Part shown: positions 54,901 through 64,000 of the stretch, in pieces
How the letters are laid out: every line of letters begins with the position of its first letter
How positions within the stretch are numbered: position 1 is the stretch's first letter
From: Papaver somniferum
Lineage: Eukaryota; Streptophyta; Magnoliopsida; Ranunculales; Papaveraceae
Direction: 5' to 3'
Length of the DNA: 64,000 nucleotides
Assembly: GCF_003573695.1 (NCBI RefSeq)
Contig: NW_020650971.1
Span: 1,116,984-1,180,983, forward strand
Notes under the pieces: generated by a model
What the model saw: only the letters and a program-made list of their open reading frames with translations
Told to the model about the DNA's origin: nothing
Databases searched by the model: none
Made by a program: the position numbers and the translations under genes

Positions 54901-56529
54901 ACTTAGAACACGATATTTGGAGGAATGACTTCCACAGTTCAAGTTGTGGAGTCGAGATATTATTTATATCTTTGAAAAGAGATGCATAGTTGGTTGTTAC
55001 TAGGCCTGTCAATATTTGTCCGATATCCGGTATCCGTTTCCGAGTATTCGAGATCCTATAGGATTTTATCCGTTTTATCGGATATCGAATCGGATATTTT
55101 ATCGGATATTTCTTCCTTAACATATCGGAAACGGATTAGACCCCATCCGAAATGTTAATATCCGATATCCGATAGTATAGGAACTTATTTATAATTTATC
55201 CTAATTTCGAGTCTAGTATCGGATATTATCGGATATTGTCAGATAAATATCCCATAAGTGTCAATTATGAAAATGTTTTACAAGGGTTTTTAAGCTTTTT
55301 TGTTATAACCGGATACTATCGGATATCCGACAGCTTAGCCTATCGGAATCGATATCTGATTTTGATATCCTATATGATATTATCGGATAACGAATATCCG
55401 GTAGTGCTTAACATGTCGGATATCAGATTTCTAAATATCCGACGGATATTCTTCCATTGACAGGCCTAGTTGTTACAACTTCTTAGCTATTGAATAGCTA
55501 ACAGATGCTATTCAAAAGGAACTTTAAATTATCCTAAAGACTATTGCAAAATACCCGGTTTATAACAGTATTCACGGCATGCTTACTGTTTCCGTGGAGA
55601 ATATTCAGCTGATGAGTCATTATCCTTAACACCTCCCCTCAAGTTGTACTTGAGTTGAAGAATGTGCAACTTGCTTCTAATTTATTGGAACCGTGGTGAA
55701 GATATCCCTTTCGTAAAACTTGTAATTGCTCCTCAAATTGTTGTATGAGAAAATTGGTGTTTCTCTTCAAATTCATAGTATGAGATAGTCAAAATACCTC
55801 TTCAAAATGTCGTGTGAGATAGTCGAAACACCTCTTAAATTGGTAGTATTGATCTGTGTTGGTTAAAAGATATAATTGGTAATGGTATTAATTTGTTTAG
55901 GTATTGAAATTTGTTTAGAACTGGTTTTTAAGAATGTTTTTAGTACAAGATCTTAAGAGTTGATACATCAAACAAAAGAGTCTGTCCAGTTGCCTTGTCA
56001 CTAGCAGAGACTTTTGAACAAGGTTTCTTAGCAGCAAACGATGTTAATGGCGGTGGTGAACTGTTATGATATGGTGATAGAGATTTGTGTTATAGGTAAA
56101 ATGGATGGATGATGTGAGTAAAGTAGGTGATGGAACTGGTGATATGGGTGAAAAACAAACACCTAAAGATGATGTAGAGTTCTAAACTCTCTAAAGTATT
56201 TTGACGAGCAGATTAGGAGTATATTATTATTTTTTCACAGTGGAAGAGTAGGGGATCGGACCCTCCTAATACCAACTTAGAACACAATATTTAGAGGAAT
56301 GACTTCCACATTTCAAGTTGTGGAGTCGAGATATTATTTATATCTTTGAAAAGAGATACATAGTTGGTCGTTACAACTTCTTAGCTATTGAATAGCTAAC
56401 AGATGCTATTCAAAAGGAACTTTAAATTATCCTAAAGACTATTACAAAATACCCGGTCTATAACAGTATTCACGGCATGCTTACTGTTTCTGTGGAGAAT
56501 ATTCAGCTGATGGGTTATTATCCTTAACA
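54901..56529 (-). mobile_element. Small non-autonomous LTR element with nested MITE
   Basis: Two direct repeats share a sequence from acttagaacac to ccttaaca: 56279-56529 and 54901-55631, the latter interrupted by a 468-bp hAT MITE plus its duplication. On the minus strand the 5' LTR is the right copy, followed by a primer-binding-like TGGTATTAGGAG (about 56267-56278). A GAGGGGAGG polypurine tract (about 55634-55642) precedes the 3' LTR. Flanks ggttc (54896-54900) and ggttg (56530-56534) match at four of five bases. The ~640-bp interior has no gag or pol frame. LTRs are about 250 bp, in the TRIM size class. Confidence 0.75.
55001..55468. mobile_element. hAT-type MITE, 468 bp, rich in TATCGGATATCCG
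   Basis: The ends TAGGCCTGTCAAT and its complement are terminal inverted repeats. A perfect 8-bp duplication GTTGTTAC (54993-55000, 55469-55476) is the hAT hallmark. The interior is full of atatcggatatccg palindromes. No coding capacity. It is inserted in the 3' LTR of the element at 54901-56529, so it is younger than that LTR. Confidence 0.93.
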
Positions 56530-56534
56530 GGTTG

Positions 56535-57814
56535 AAAAGAGCAAGAGATCGCCATCAAGAATCTGAAAAGGCACAAATCAAAATGAAAATCATTGGAAAA
56601 AAAATTACCCGAATTTCATCCAAATTTTATTGCAACGACAAAAATGGATCTGGTTAAAAAGGAGTACCCTTTCCTATTTCTTTATGTTGGAGATGGAAAA
56701 CAACGTAAGAGACTTACAACGAAGGAGTATGCGGCAGAACAAAGAGCTAACGAAGGCCTCACGGAGATTCAAGGAGGTCGTCTGCTCCAACAATATTTGG
56801 CTGATGCAAATACACTTATAGAAGAGTCCTAATTAAACCAACCCAAAATCAAATTTTAGATGGTTAGAAAGATGAGATAATGTGAGGCGACACATCGACC
56901 ATCTGTTGGAAACAGGATTGGCTTACCAATGGTAAGTTACCATCTTCATTTATTTCGGGCTAAGATACATGTTACAACACTATCAAGATGAAATAGCCAT
57001 ATGCATGGCACCTCCAGAAATAAAGAATATCTGAATTTGATTACGGGAAATAAAACAGAGGATTTACTAGATATTGTATCAAGACTCATCAAGATTAAAC
57101 TAAATCAACTAATGAAGGACTTGCGAAAAGGAAATACAATAGGCAAAGTTTGTGAGGGTAATTGCAAATCGCTTAAAGGCTTAAAGCTGCAATATTTAAC
57201 ATAAAATAATGAAAAAAATCGGCCGCAGATATATGCCATCTTACCTATTATTTTATTTCGGAAATTTACACCATTCAATTTCCGCGTCGTGTCGTGTAGA
57301 TAGCACGTAAGCTTTTACTGCAAGTTTAACCGATGTCGATATAGATTTTCCCGAAACTCCCGGTGCTTATGCACCGGGTAAAATGCTTGTACTAGTAATT
57401 TACTAACATGTTAATCCGCCCGGAATACTTCTATATAGTGAAACTAAATTATAAACAAAGTAGGAATGAAATGTTTTGAAATATTATTAGTTGTATGGGA
57501 CCCAATAGTTCCGTCCCATTTTAAGCTACCAACAGTAAAAGCATCATAGTAAACTTCTACTTCATGATTCAACTATGAAAAATCCTCTATCTTCCAATTT
57601 CCAGATGAACTTAGATGATGAACTTAGATGATGAACTAAGATGTACAACTGATGCCATGTTTTTTCTACTAAAGAGAGGTAAGGGAAGAAGGATGGGTGA
57701 GCTGCTTGGAACCAAAGGAAATAGAAGTTTCCATAAGGAAATAGAAGCCTATGAGCTGAAACAGAAATAACTGCTACATAAAGAAGAGAACAGAAGGAGA
57801 TTAGTTGTGCAAAG
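56535..57814. other. Spacer with one short plus-strand frame
   Basis: 56593-56832 on the plus strand is open for 79 codons (Lys-Lys-Glu-Tyr-Pro-Phe-Leu and a Lys/Arg-Glu-rich helical part). An in-frame alternative just upstream resembles the end of an exon. No family recognised; it may be a chance ORF. The rest is non-coding. Confidence 0.3.
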
Positions 57815-58225
57815 TTAACTCCCAATTGATGATTTGGCTACTATTTGCATACTTAAAAAATGCTTGTATCGCAACTCCAAGGGACCAAATCTTGCTTGAC
57901 CTGACAAAATGACTTCTTCCACATCTTTAGGCCTCCCACCAAAAGCCATGTGATTCCTTTCGTTCCATGCGTTCCAAATAATAGCGAAGTGTGATATATT
58001 CCATATGGACTTACACTTTCCAGCCAAAGAATCACACCCCCAAGCTTCAAATAAGTGTAACACAGAGCCAGAGTTGGTCAACAGATCCGCCTTGACTTGA
58101 TAAAGAAGTCCCACAGTTGGAAAGAATAGGGACAATGCAGCAAGAAATAATTAGACGTCTCCAGCACTTCGTTACATAAAGGGCAAGCAGTGTTGTTCAG
58201 GTTAACCCCTCGATGATGAAGCATT
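57815..58225 (-). pseudogene. LINE reverse-transcriptase zinc-binding tail
   Basis: Read leftwards from about 58225: Leu-His-His-Arg-Gly, Cys-Pro-Leu-Cys, then His-Cys-Pro-Tyr-Ser-Phe-Gln-Leu-Trp, the zf-RVT zinc-binding motif of plant LINEs, then a frame change. It continues with Ile-Ile-Trp-Asn-Ala-Trp-Asn-Glu-Arg-Asn, the standard tail of the family. RT and endonuclease are absent. 5'-truncated, broken copy. Confidence 0.75.
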
Positions 58226-59086
58226 TATCTCGCAGGGAGCGAGTGAATGCCTATACCTAGCTAAGTGTTGTGAATTATTTTGATTACAGACTAGTTTAAT
58301 GTGGTAGCTTCCTTACGGGGAGGATTGGGCAACTCAAGTCGAGTTAATGCGTAGTAGGATAGCAGAAGCTCACCCATTTGACTTTTGAGTCCACATCTCT
58401 AGTTGATAATGATATGGACCTAGACCTAGCTAAGTGTTGTGTATTAATTCAGATTTGAATATATGGTTTTATTGCATTTTAAAGTGTCGGTCGGGGCAAA
58501 ATTCCTCATGAGCCAAGTTAATAAAAATTGGCAAGAAATTGTTAAATAAATGCTCTAAATATATACCAAATGCATGAAAGAAATTGTTGATAAACTAAGT
58601 CCTAAAACAAAAAATAAAAAGCATAACACATGGTAAATTGTGCTGATGTTACAAGGAGAGAAATGTATTATATTTGATACTGCCTCTTTGGTAAAGGGTT
58701 GGCTCCTTACGAACGCAACAAAAGTCTCTTCAACCGCTAAACAACAAAAATACTAGTTATTTTGGTGAGTTTCGACTGACACGTATGTGGAACTCTTACG
58801 AGCAGAGATAGAGAGACAGGGAAATATTTTGACACAAAGTCCGAGCTCCACAAAGTAGCATCAAGGATATCTTTGGATTTATCTTTGCTTAGTTTCCTCT
58901 AACATCTCATCTATTTCAAAATAACGAGGTAGTAAATAAAATGCGATTCAATTTTACTCGGAAATCATTTTGGGGAAATTTTCTTCGAAAAACTAACCAG
59001 AAATTAATATTTGTCGTTGTACATATAAGGGCCTCGGAGAGTAAAATGATAAGTAGATATATAATGACAGTCAAATTTTCATTTTA
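58226..59086. other. Spacer, nothing recognised
   Basis: Non-coding. The phrase cctagctaagtgttgtg occurs at about 58257 and 58423, a small imperfect duplication. Confidence 0.4.
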
Positions 59087-59610
59087 ATCAATAAAATCAT
59101 AATGTTGAGATTTTGATAATTCACATAATCAGTGTGTCTTGAGCATATATTAATCAGTGTGAACCAGGAATTGAAGGAGTTTGAACCACGAAGCCAAAGA
59201 TGATCCAAAACGATATCGGTTCTTACATGATGCGCATAAAATAAGAAAAGCAAACCAAAACATCAATAAAATCATAATGTTGAAATTTTGATAATTCACA
59301 TGATCAGTGTGTCTTGAGCATATATTAATCAGTGTGAACCAGGAATTGAAGGAGTTTAAACCACGAAGCCAAAGATGATCCAAAACGATATCGGTTCTTA
59401 CATGATGCGCATAAAATAAGAAAAGCAAACCAAAACATCAATAAAATCATAATGTTGAAATTTTGATAATTCACATAATCAGTGTGTCTTGAGCATATAT
59501 TAATCAGTGTGAACCAGGAATTGAATGAGTTAAACCACGAAGCCAAAGATGATCCAAAACGATATCGGTTCTTACATGATGTGCATAAAATAAGAAAAGC
59601 AAACCAAAAC
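59087..59610. repeat. 175-bp tandem repeat, three units
   Basis: Units start at 59087, 59262 and 59437 with atcaataaaatcataatgtt. They differ at only a few positions (for example gttgagatt/gttgaaatt and an acatgatgcgc/acatgatgtgc change in the third). The third unit ends near 59610. Minus-strand frames through it stay open because 175 bp shifts frame each unit; this looks accidental. It lies downstream of the MATH relic at 59705-59800. Confidence 0.95.
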
Positions 59611-59704
59611 ACCCCATGGTTGAAACCTTGAAGCAAACAACTGAACACACTGGCTGCACAAACTAGATAGATCCTCTAACTTCATCTGAACATATAACTA
59701 ATAA

Positions 59705-59800
59705 CTTCTTCTACTCATCCAGTGTTCGCATCTTAATTTGATATTGAACCTCATTCATCCTACACGAAATATCTATATTAATGATACATGTGTCATTCAC
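59705..59800 (-). pseudogene. MATH-domain exon fragment, copy 1
   Basis: Read leftwards it encodes Tyr-Leu-Val-Asn-Asp-Thr-Cys-Ile, then Ile-Asp-Ile-Ser-Cys-Arg-Met and a stop at about 59708. This is the last strand region of a plant MATH/TRAF domain. The upstream part of the domain is missing. The same exon end is found at 60550-60730, so the two are paralogous relics about 0.9 kb apart. Confidence 0.55.
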
Positions 59801-60549
59801 GAGATATCATAATTTTATTAGCAGTTTTAGAAGTAGGGAAGGATGAAATGTGAAGAACTGTTTGGATTACCTTGTCTAATGATATTATTGAGCTACTGCC
59901 TTCTGCAACTTATCTTTCTTGGCGCCCTATTTGATTATCTTACCTGTAGTTAACGAAAATGGGGGTTCACAAAACCGAGGCAGGAAATGGAGTGCATTCT
60001 GCCAAAAATATCAAGGTCATAATGCCCTTAGATTAAGATCGCCTAATGGTCTCCCAATAGTGTTAATTGTTTTCAATTGAGGGTTCTTATCATTATAAAT
60101 CCACACATGGATGGATCTTGGTGATGAGGCATCGAGGTGTTAGTCAAAAATAGGGTTTATTCATCATTTAATGTTCTGTTGCCTCTCTTTAGTCTTTACA
60201 GTAACAAGATGCTAATGAATTATTGGTGAAATAAGATTTCTTGGTCAGATGATTAATAAGGTCTAACACAAACGTTTATACATATCATAGACATTTGAAA
60301 TGTTGCATTCTAATTGCAACAAAAACATAGTATGTACATATGCAGACTTCCATATTCCAGCTAAACAATGAGCGTTTCACACAAATAAGCAGAAGTAAAG
60401 AAGCAAAACCAAAAAAGAACGAAACCCAATGGTTTTAAGCAAAATATTTAACACACAAGAATACTTGATAGATTCTCCGTTCTTCAAAAAACCGCACCTT
60501 AACCCTTTAGTTTTGAAACCAAATACAAAGTCTATCCTCATCTGGGCAT
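59801..60549. other. Spacer, nothing recognised
   Basis: Non-coding DNA between the two MATH relics. Confidence 0.4.
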
Positions 60550-60730
60550 CTAACTTCCTAAACTCATATATTCTGTTGCTTCATGCATATCCTCAACAAG
60601 GTCCTCATCGATCCTACACGAAACATCAAGTCTAATGACACAAGTGGCATTCACGATGTATCCTTTAGCAGGGTCATGGAGCTCACTGAGACGCATGAAT
60701 GTGGGGAAACCCCAGCCGCAACCGTCTTCA

Positions 60731-61814
60731 CAGGGCCGGTCCTGCATTTTCTGTGGCCTAATCCAAAAAATTTCTTTGTGGCCCCTTGTTAACAAAAATG
60801 CATTAACATTGTTAACTAGAAAAAAATTCTTTGAGCTCTTAGCTTGTTATCCATAGATTAAGTACCAAAAGAGAATCAAGAACGTACAAAGTTACAATAG
60901 CACTAAGATCAATTTGAATTGAACAAAATGTTCAAAGGTATGCATAATGCATAGGTGGACTGTGGACATATGAGCACATGGAAACAAATGACAAGGTAAT
61001 TCCTGATGCCAAATGATCGGACATATGAGTTCACTGCTTGTTTAGCTTTTCTCAGTGATTTTGTTGTGAATCGCAGACGTTGAGTTGAATTTCGAACCAG
61101 GGGTTCAATGCAATTCATTTGGTGTCCTTATTGTAGTTAAATTACTTGAGTCGCAGACGTTGGGTTTTTTTCCATTTTCTAATTACAGTCTCAGGTTGTT
61201 GTGACTGTACTGGATTGTCTTTTGTTTTCCCATTAATATAACCTTTCTCTTCGGAAAAAAGAAAAAGGAAAAAAAGGTATTCCCGCTGATGCTAAATGAT
61301 CACTGACAGTGAGCCGGAAATTAAGTCAGAACTTAGTTGGGAGATGATAGAACTATCATCCATGACATGGGTTGTCAGTACAAAAAACGAGTTTCTATTT
61401 CTCATCTTTTTCCTTTCTTTTCTCTGTGCGTATACTACTCAACCTTTGTGAGGCTGCATCCGAAGTCCAAATACAAGTTTTACGAATATTCTAAGATAGC
61501 TAATATCAAAACACAAACACTTACCTAAAAGCCACGACCAAAACTAAGGACTGAGGTTATACAAAAATTTCAAAACAGTTTAACGTCTCTGGTTCAACCA
61601 TGCAAGAATATTGTATAGATTTGCCCATATTGTTTAGCTATGGAAGCCCTAAACTTCCCAATACAAAGAGAACGTAATGCAACCTACTACTTTTTAGTAA
61701 GTTTAAAAAATCTTATATGCGGTACGAATACTAAAAAGAAAAAAAAAATGTGGCCCCCCAAAATTGGTGGCTTCAAGCACGGCTTTGATTGCTTTAGGGG
61801 GAGGGCCGGCCCTG
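60731..61814. mobile_element. hAT-type non-autonomous element, 1.08 kb, in a MATH exon
   Basis: The ends CAGGGCCGGTCCTG and (complement) CAGGGCCGGCCCTC are terminal inverted repeats. An exact 8-bp duplication CGTCTTCA lies at 60723-60730 and 61815-61822. Each end also carries a gtggcc-containing subterminal motif. No transposase. It contains a short retroposon (61019-61273). Confidence 0.93.
61019..61273 (+). mobile_element. Retroposon with A-rich tail nested in the hAT element
   Basis: Flanks aaggtaattcctgatgccaa (60993 on) and aaggtattcccgctgatgct (61274 on) are imperfect direct repeats of about 25 bp. The insert ends in an A-rich tail (gaaaaaagaaaaaggaaaaa). The body before the tail (cccattaatataacctttctc) resembles a LINE 3' end. 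Divergence of the two flanks suggests it is older than the hAT insertion copy's other features, or that indels followed. Confidence 0.5.
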
Positions 61815-61850
61815 CGTCTTCAGTAAGTTTACGTTTCAACTCTGCAGAAC

Positions 61851-62219
61851 CAAAAAATTATAAGGTAATAAAAGAATAGAATCAAACATTAACATTACAA
61901 TGTCAGCTTAAAAAAGCAGAAACACCGTGTGTCACTCTGTTCCTGCGATCTGTTTGACCATATCATTCATCAACAAGAGATGTGAGAATTATAAGGTTCT
62001 CATGATCATCAAGACTTACAGATTGAAAAGATTGTAAAGAAGAAGAAGAAAATATTATTACAGGTTATGAAAAAGATACATTGGAAGACTCAGTTCAGAC
62101 ATATTTATTACAAAGTATTTGTTATGTCTGATTCACACAGATAACTCGGACAAAGCTAACTCACACTGACTCACAAGACAAAGCTAAGTCAAGTCAAATA
62201 CTTTTGACTTTCCTATTAG
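61851..62219 (-). repeat. Spacer and probable 3' LTR of the copia element
   Basis: On the minus strand a polypurine tract TTTGAGGGGGGC (about 62219-62230) follows the pol region. The sequence beyond it (62218 leftwards, starting TAATAGGAAAGTC) is therefore probably the 3' LTR. It is AT-rich with a cttcttcttc stretch near 62045. Its far end, expected near 62.0 kb, could not be fixed because the other LTR is outside the window. Confidence 0.45.
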
Positions 62220-62337
62220 CCCCCCTCAAACCGGTAATAAGAACAAGTATCAGTTTGAAAAATACAACAACAATGTTTAAGGGACCAAAAAAGAAACATG
62301 TTTAGAAGTTTTAGAAACATTTACACAACAATTTGTA

Positions 62338-64000
62338 TCAAAAGAACCACCAGCTGCTGAAACAGAAGGTAGTAGAAGTATTCTGACAACTGGAATCAAC
62401 TGATGCAGAAGTATGAGATCCCAATAATTGTTGAAGTAGTGAACTAAACACTGGAGCGCATAAGTCTTCAGTAAAAAGGTCTGCTAGCTTACTTTTTGAA
62501 GATATGTGCTGAACACTGAGAAACCCAGTATGAATCAGCTCTCTAACCACATGATACTGAATTTTTATGTACTTTGTCATGTAATGAGAAACATGATTAG
62601 AATATAAGTAAATAACAATTGTATTGTCACAGTAGAGTGTTATTGGTAATTTAACAGGAATATGTAACTCAGAAAGCAAAGAAAAAATCCACTCCAATTC
62701 AGCTGTAGTTATAGATAAACATTTGTATTCTGCTTTTGTTGTTGATCTTGTAACTGTAGGTTGCTTTTTACTGGACCAAGAAACTAAAGAATTACCAAGA
62801 AAGACAGCATAACCACAAGGTGATCTTGCAGTTTCAGGACAACTTCCCCAATCTGAATCTGTATAAGCTGTTAATCTGTCAATATCACCCTTTCTCAAGG
62901 TAATACCATATCCAGTAGTGCCTTTTAAGTACCTAAGAATTCTCTTGACCAACAACAGATGAACATATGTAGGTTCATGCATAAATTAGCTTACATAATT
63001 GACCCTGAAGCAAATATCAGGTCTAGTTAAGCATAAGTACTGTGACATGCCAACCAAAATTCTGTAAGATGTAGCATCTGATAATAATTGACCTTCATGA
63101 ACTGAAACTCTAGGACCCCTAGCTACTGGAGTATAATGCAAGAATTACACTCTGTCATGCCTGCTTTAACTAATAACTCAAGAGTATACTTTTTCTGTGT
63201 CAATAAAATTTCATTGTCTGTTCTTGTAGATTCTATACCTAAGAAGTAATGCAAACCACCCAACTGCTTCATTGCAAACAAAGAACTTAAATATTGCACA
63301 AGATGATTAAGCAAAGAAGTAGAAGAACCAGTAAGTATAATGTCATCTACATACAACAAAAGTATCAGCATGTCTGAACCAGCATTAAAGACAAACATGG
63401 ATAAATATGAAATTGTTCTAACAAAACCATAAGAAAGTAATGCTGAGATGAAATTTTGAGACCAAGATCTTGGTGCTTGTTTCAATCCATATAAACTTTT
63501 CTTAAGATGACAAACTTTATTTGGAAACTATGAACTGACAAAACCTGGTGGCTGCTTCATGTAGACATTTTCTGTTAAGTTACCATGCAAAAATGCATTT
63601 GAAACATCCAATTGCCTTATAGGCCAATTTCTAGTAACAACTAAGCAAAGAACAACTCTAATTGTAGTAGACTTAACTACAGGACTAAAGGTCTCCCCAT
63701 AGTCAATACCATCTTGTTGATTATATCCTTGAGCAACTAATCTTGATTTTAGTTTATCAACAGTGACATCTGACTTCAGTTTAACTCTATATACCCATTT
63801 ACTACCTAGTATGTTCGTATGAGGCTCAGGATCAACTAACTCCCAAGTTCCATTATTCTATAGTGTAGTATTCTCTTTTGTCATAGAAACAAGTCATTTT
63901 GGATCTTTCATTTCCACTTTGAAATTTTTAGGCTTAGTAGGAGTATGAGTAATATAAGTTAGATCAGAAGGAATAGAATGACCAGTAAGATTTTGGCTTA
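62338..64000 (-). pseudogene. Ty1/copia reverse transcriptase and RNase H, decayed, partial
   Basis: Reads leftwards from beyond the window edge. RVT_2 starts with Asn-Gly-Thr-Trp-Glu-Leu-Val (about 63850), then Ser-Lys-Trp-Val-Tyr-Arg-Val, Gln-Leu-Asp-Val-Ser-Asn-Ala-Phe and the catalytic Tyr-Val-Asp-Asp (about 63340). RNase H (62340-62990) has Tyr-Thr-Asp-Ser-Asp-Trp-Gly-Ser-Cys, Lys-Ala-Glu-Tyr and Tyr-Cys-Asp-Asn. Damage: TAG stops near 63860 and 63530, a one-base shift near 63128 and a TAA near 62985. At least three stops look like C-to-T changes of Gln codons. A conserved Lys-His-Ile-Glu-Ile-Asp-like RNase H site is also altered (His-Tyr-Met-Thr-Lys-Tyr-Ile-Lys-Ile). 5' genes lie outside the window. 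Confidence 0.9.

Larger units (their letters stand above)
60550..61850 (-). pseudogene. MATH-domain exon, copy 2, split by a hAT element
   Basis: The exon begins after an acceptor (ttctgcag, near 61848). It encodes Leu-Lys-Arg-Lys-Leu-Thr-Glu-Asp-Gly to 61815, is interrupted by 60731-61814, and continues from 60730. That part reads Cys-Gly-Trp-Gly-Phe-Pro-Thr-Phe, Leu-Ser-Glu-Leu-His-Asp-Pro, Gly-Tyr-Ile-Val-Asn-Ala-Thr-Cys and an acidic tail, to a TAG at 60550. The frame is continuous when the element and one copy of its 8-bp duplication are ignored. Trp-Gly-Phe and the Leu-His-Asp-Pro...Gly-Tyr motif are diagnostic for plant MATH domains (adaptor-type proteins). No upstream exon was recognised. 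Confidence 0.65.

Noticed and set aside
59071..59648. Minus-strand ORFs of 60-107 codons
   Set aside because: Generated by the 175-bp tandem repeat. The same peptide recurs in shifted frames and has no family resemblance.

Overview
This is nuclear DNA of a flowering plant, most likely a eudicot. It is AT-rich, genes are split by GT-AG introns, and several protein families are plant-specific: an L-type lectin receptor kinase, F-box/FBD, MATH, DUF1985 and plant mobile domain (PMD). Mobile elements of most major plant classes are present, often nested. The species cannot be named from the sequence. No rRNA, tRNA, CRISPR array or bacterial-style operon was seen.

Layout. 1-7.4 kb: segmentally duplicated, mostly non-coding DNA with fold-back repeats. 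7.4-9.7 kb (minus): a decayed multi-exon gene. 10.96-14.65 kb (minus): the best host-type gene, eight in-frame exons encoding 874 residues, a DUF1985 domain followed by a long coiled coil built on 14-residue repeats. 15.7-16.3 kb: an F-box/FBD relic. 16.84-17.35 kb: an internally deleted relic of the DUF1985/coil family. 17.4-19.25 kb: a truncated Ty1/copia element. 20.03-31.74 kb: an 11.7-kb CACTA element with a CAT target duplication, holding a decayed own ORF, LINE/RT debris and a captured PIG-M (GPI mannosyltransferase) fragment. 32.15-32.65 kb: unrecognised exons. 33.1-34.7 kb: a second CACTA-like element. 35.8-36.8 kb: a hairpin minisatellite ending at a Helitron-like 3' terminus, then a poly(A) retroposon.

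38.74-46.55 kb is a 7.8-kb PIF/Harbinger element with ~160-bp terminal inverted repeats and a TTA target duplication. It carries an intact-looking DDE transposase, the usual SANT-like ORF1 and, unusually, a four-exon PMD gene with one frameshift. Palindrome-rich subterminal arrays flank the coding part. Inside the right end lies an unexplained head-to-head pair of related termini.

46.86-50.42 kb: a lectin receptor kinase gene broken by a recent 1.6-kb non-autonomous LTR element and by a second frameshift. 50.89-52.64 kb (plus): a 543-residue coiled-coil paralogue of the 11-14.6 kb gene, without DUF1985. 53.8-54.5 kb: a copia gag relic. 54.9-56.5 kb: a small LTR element with a hAT MITE in one LTR. 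57.8-58.2 kb: a LINE relic. 59.1-59.6 kb: a 175-bp tandem repeat. 59.7-61.9 kb: two MATH-domain relics, one split by a 1.08-kb hAT element that itself holds a retroposon. 62.2-64.0 kb: the pol region of a decayed copia element that runs out of the window.

Most coding capacity belongs to mobile elements and relics. Only the two coiled-coil genes and the Harbinger transposase and ORF1 look intact. All exon models come from reading splice sites and phase by eye.
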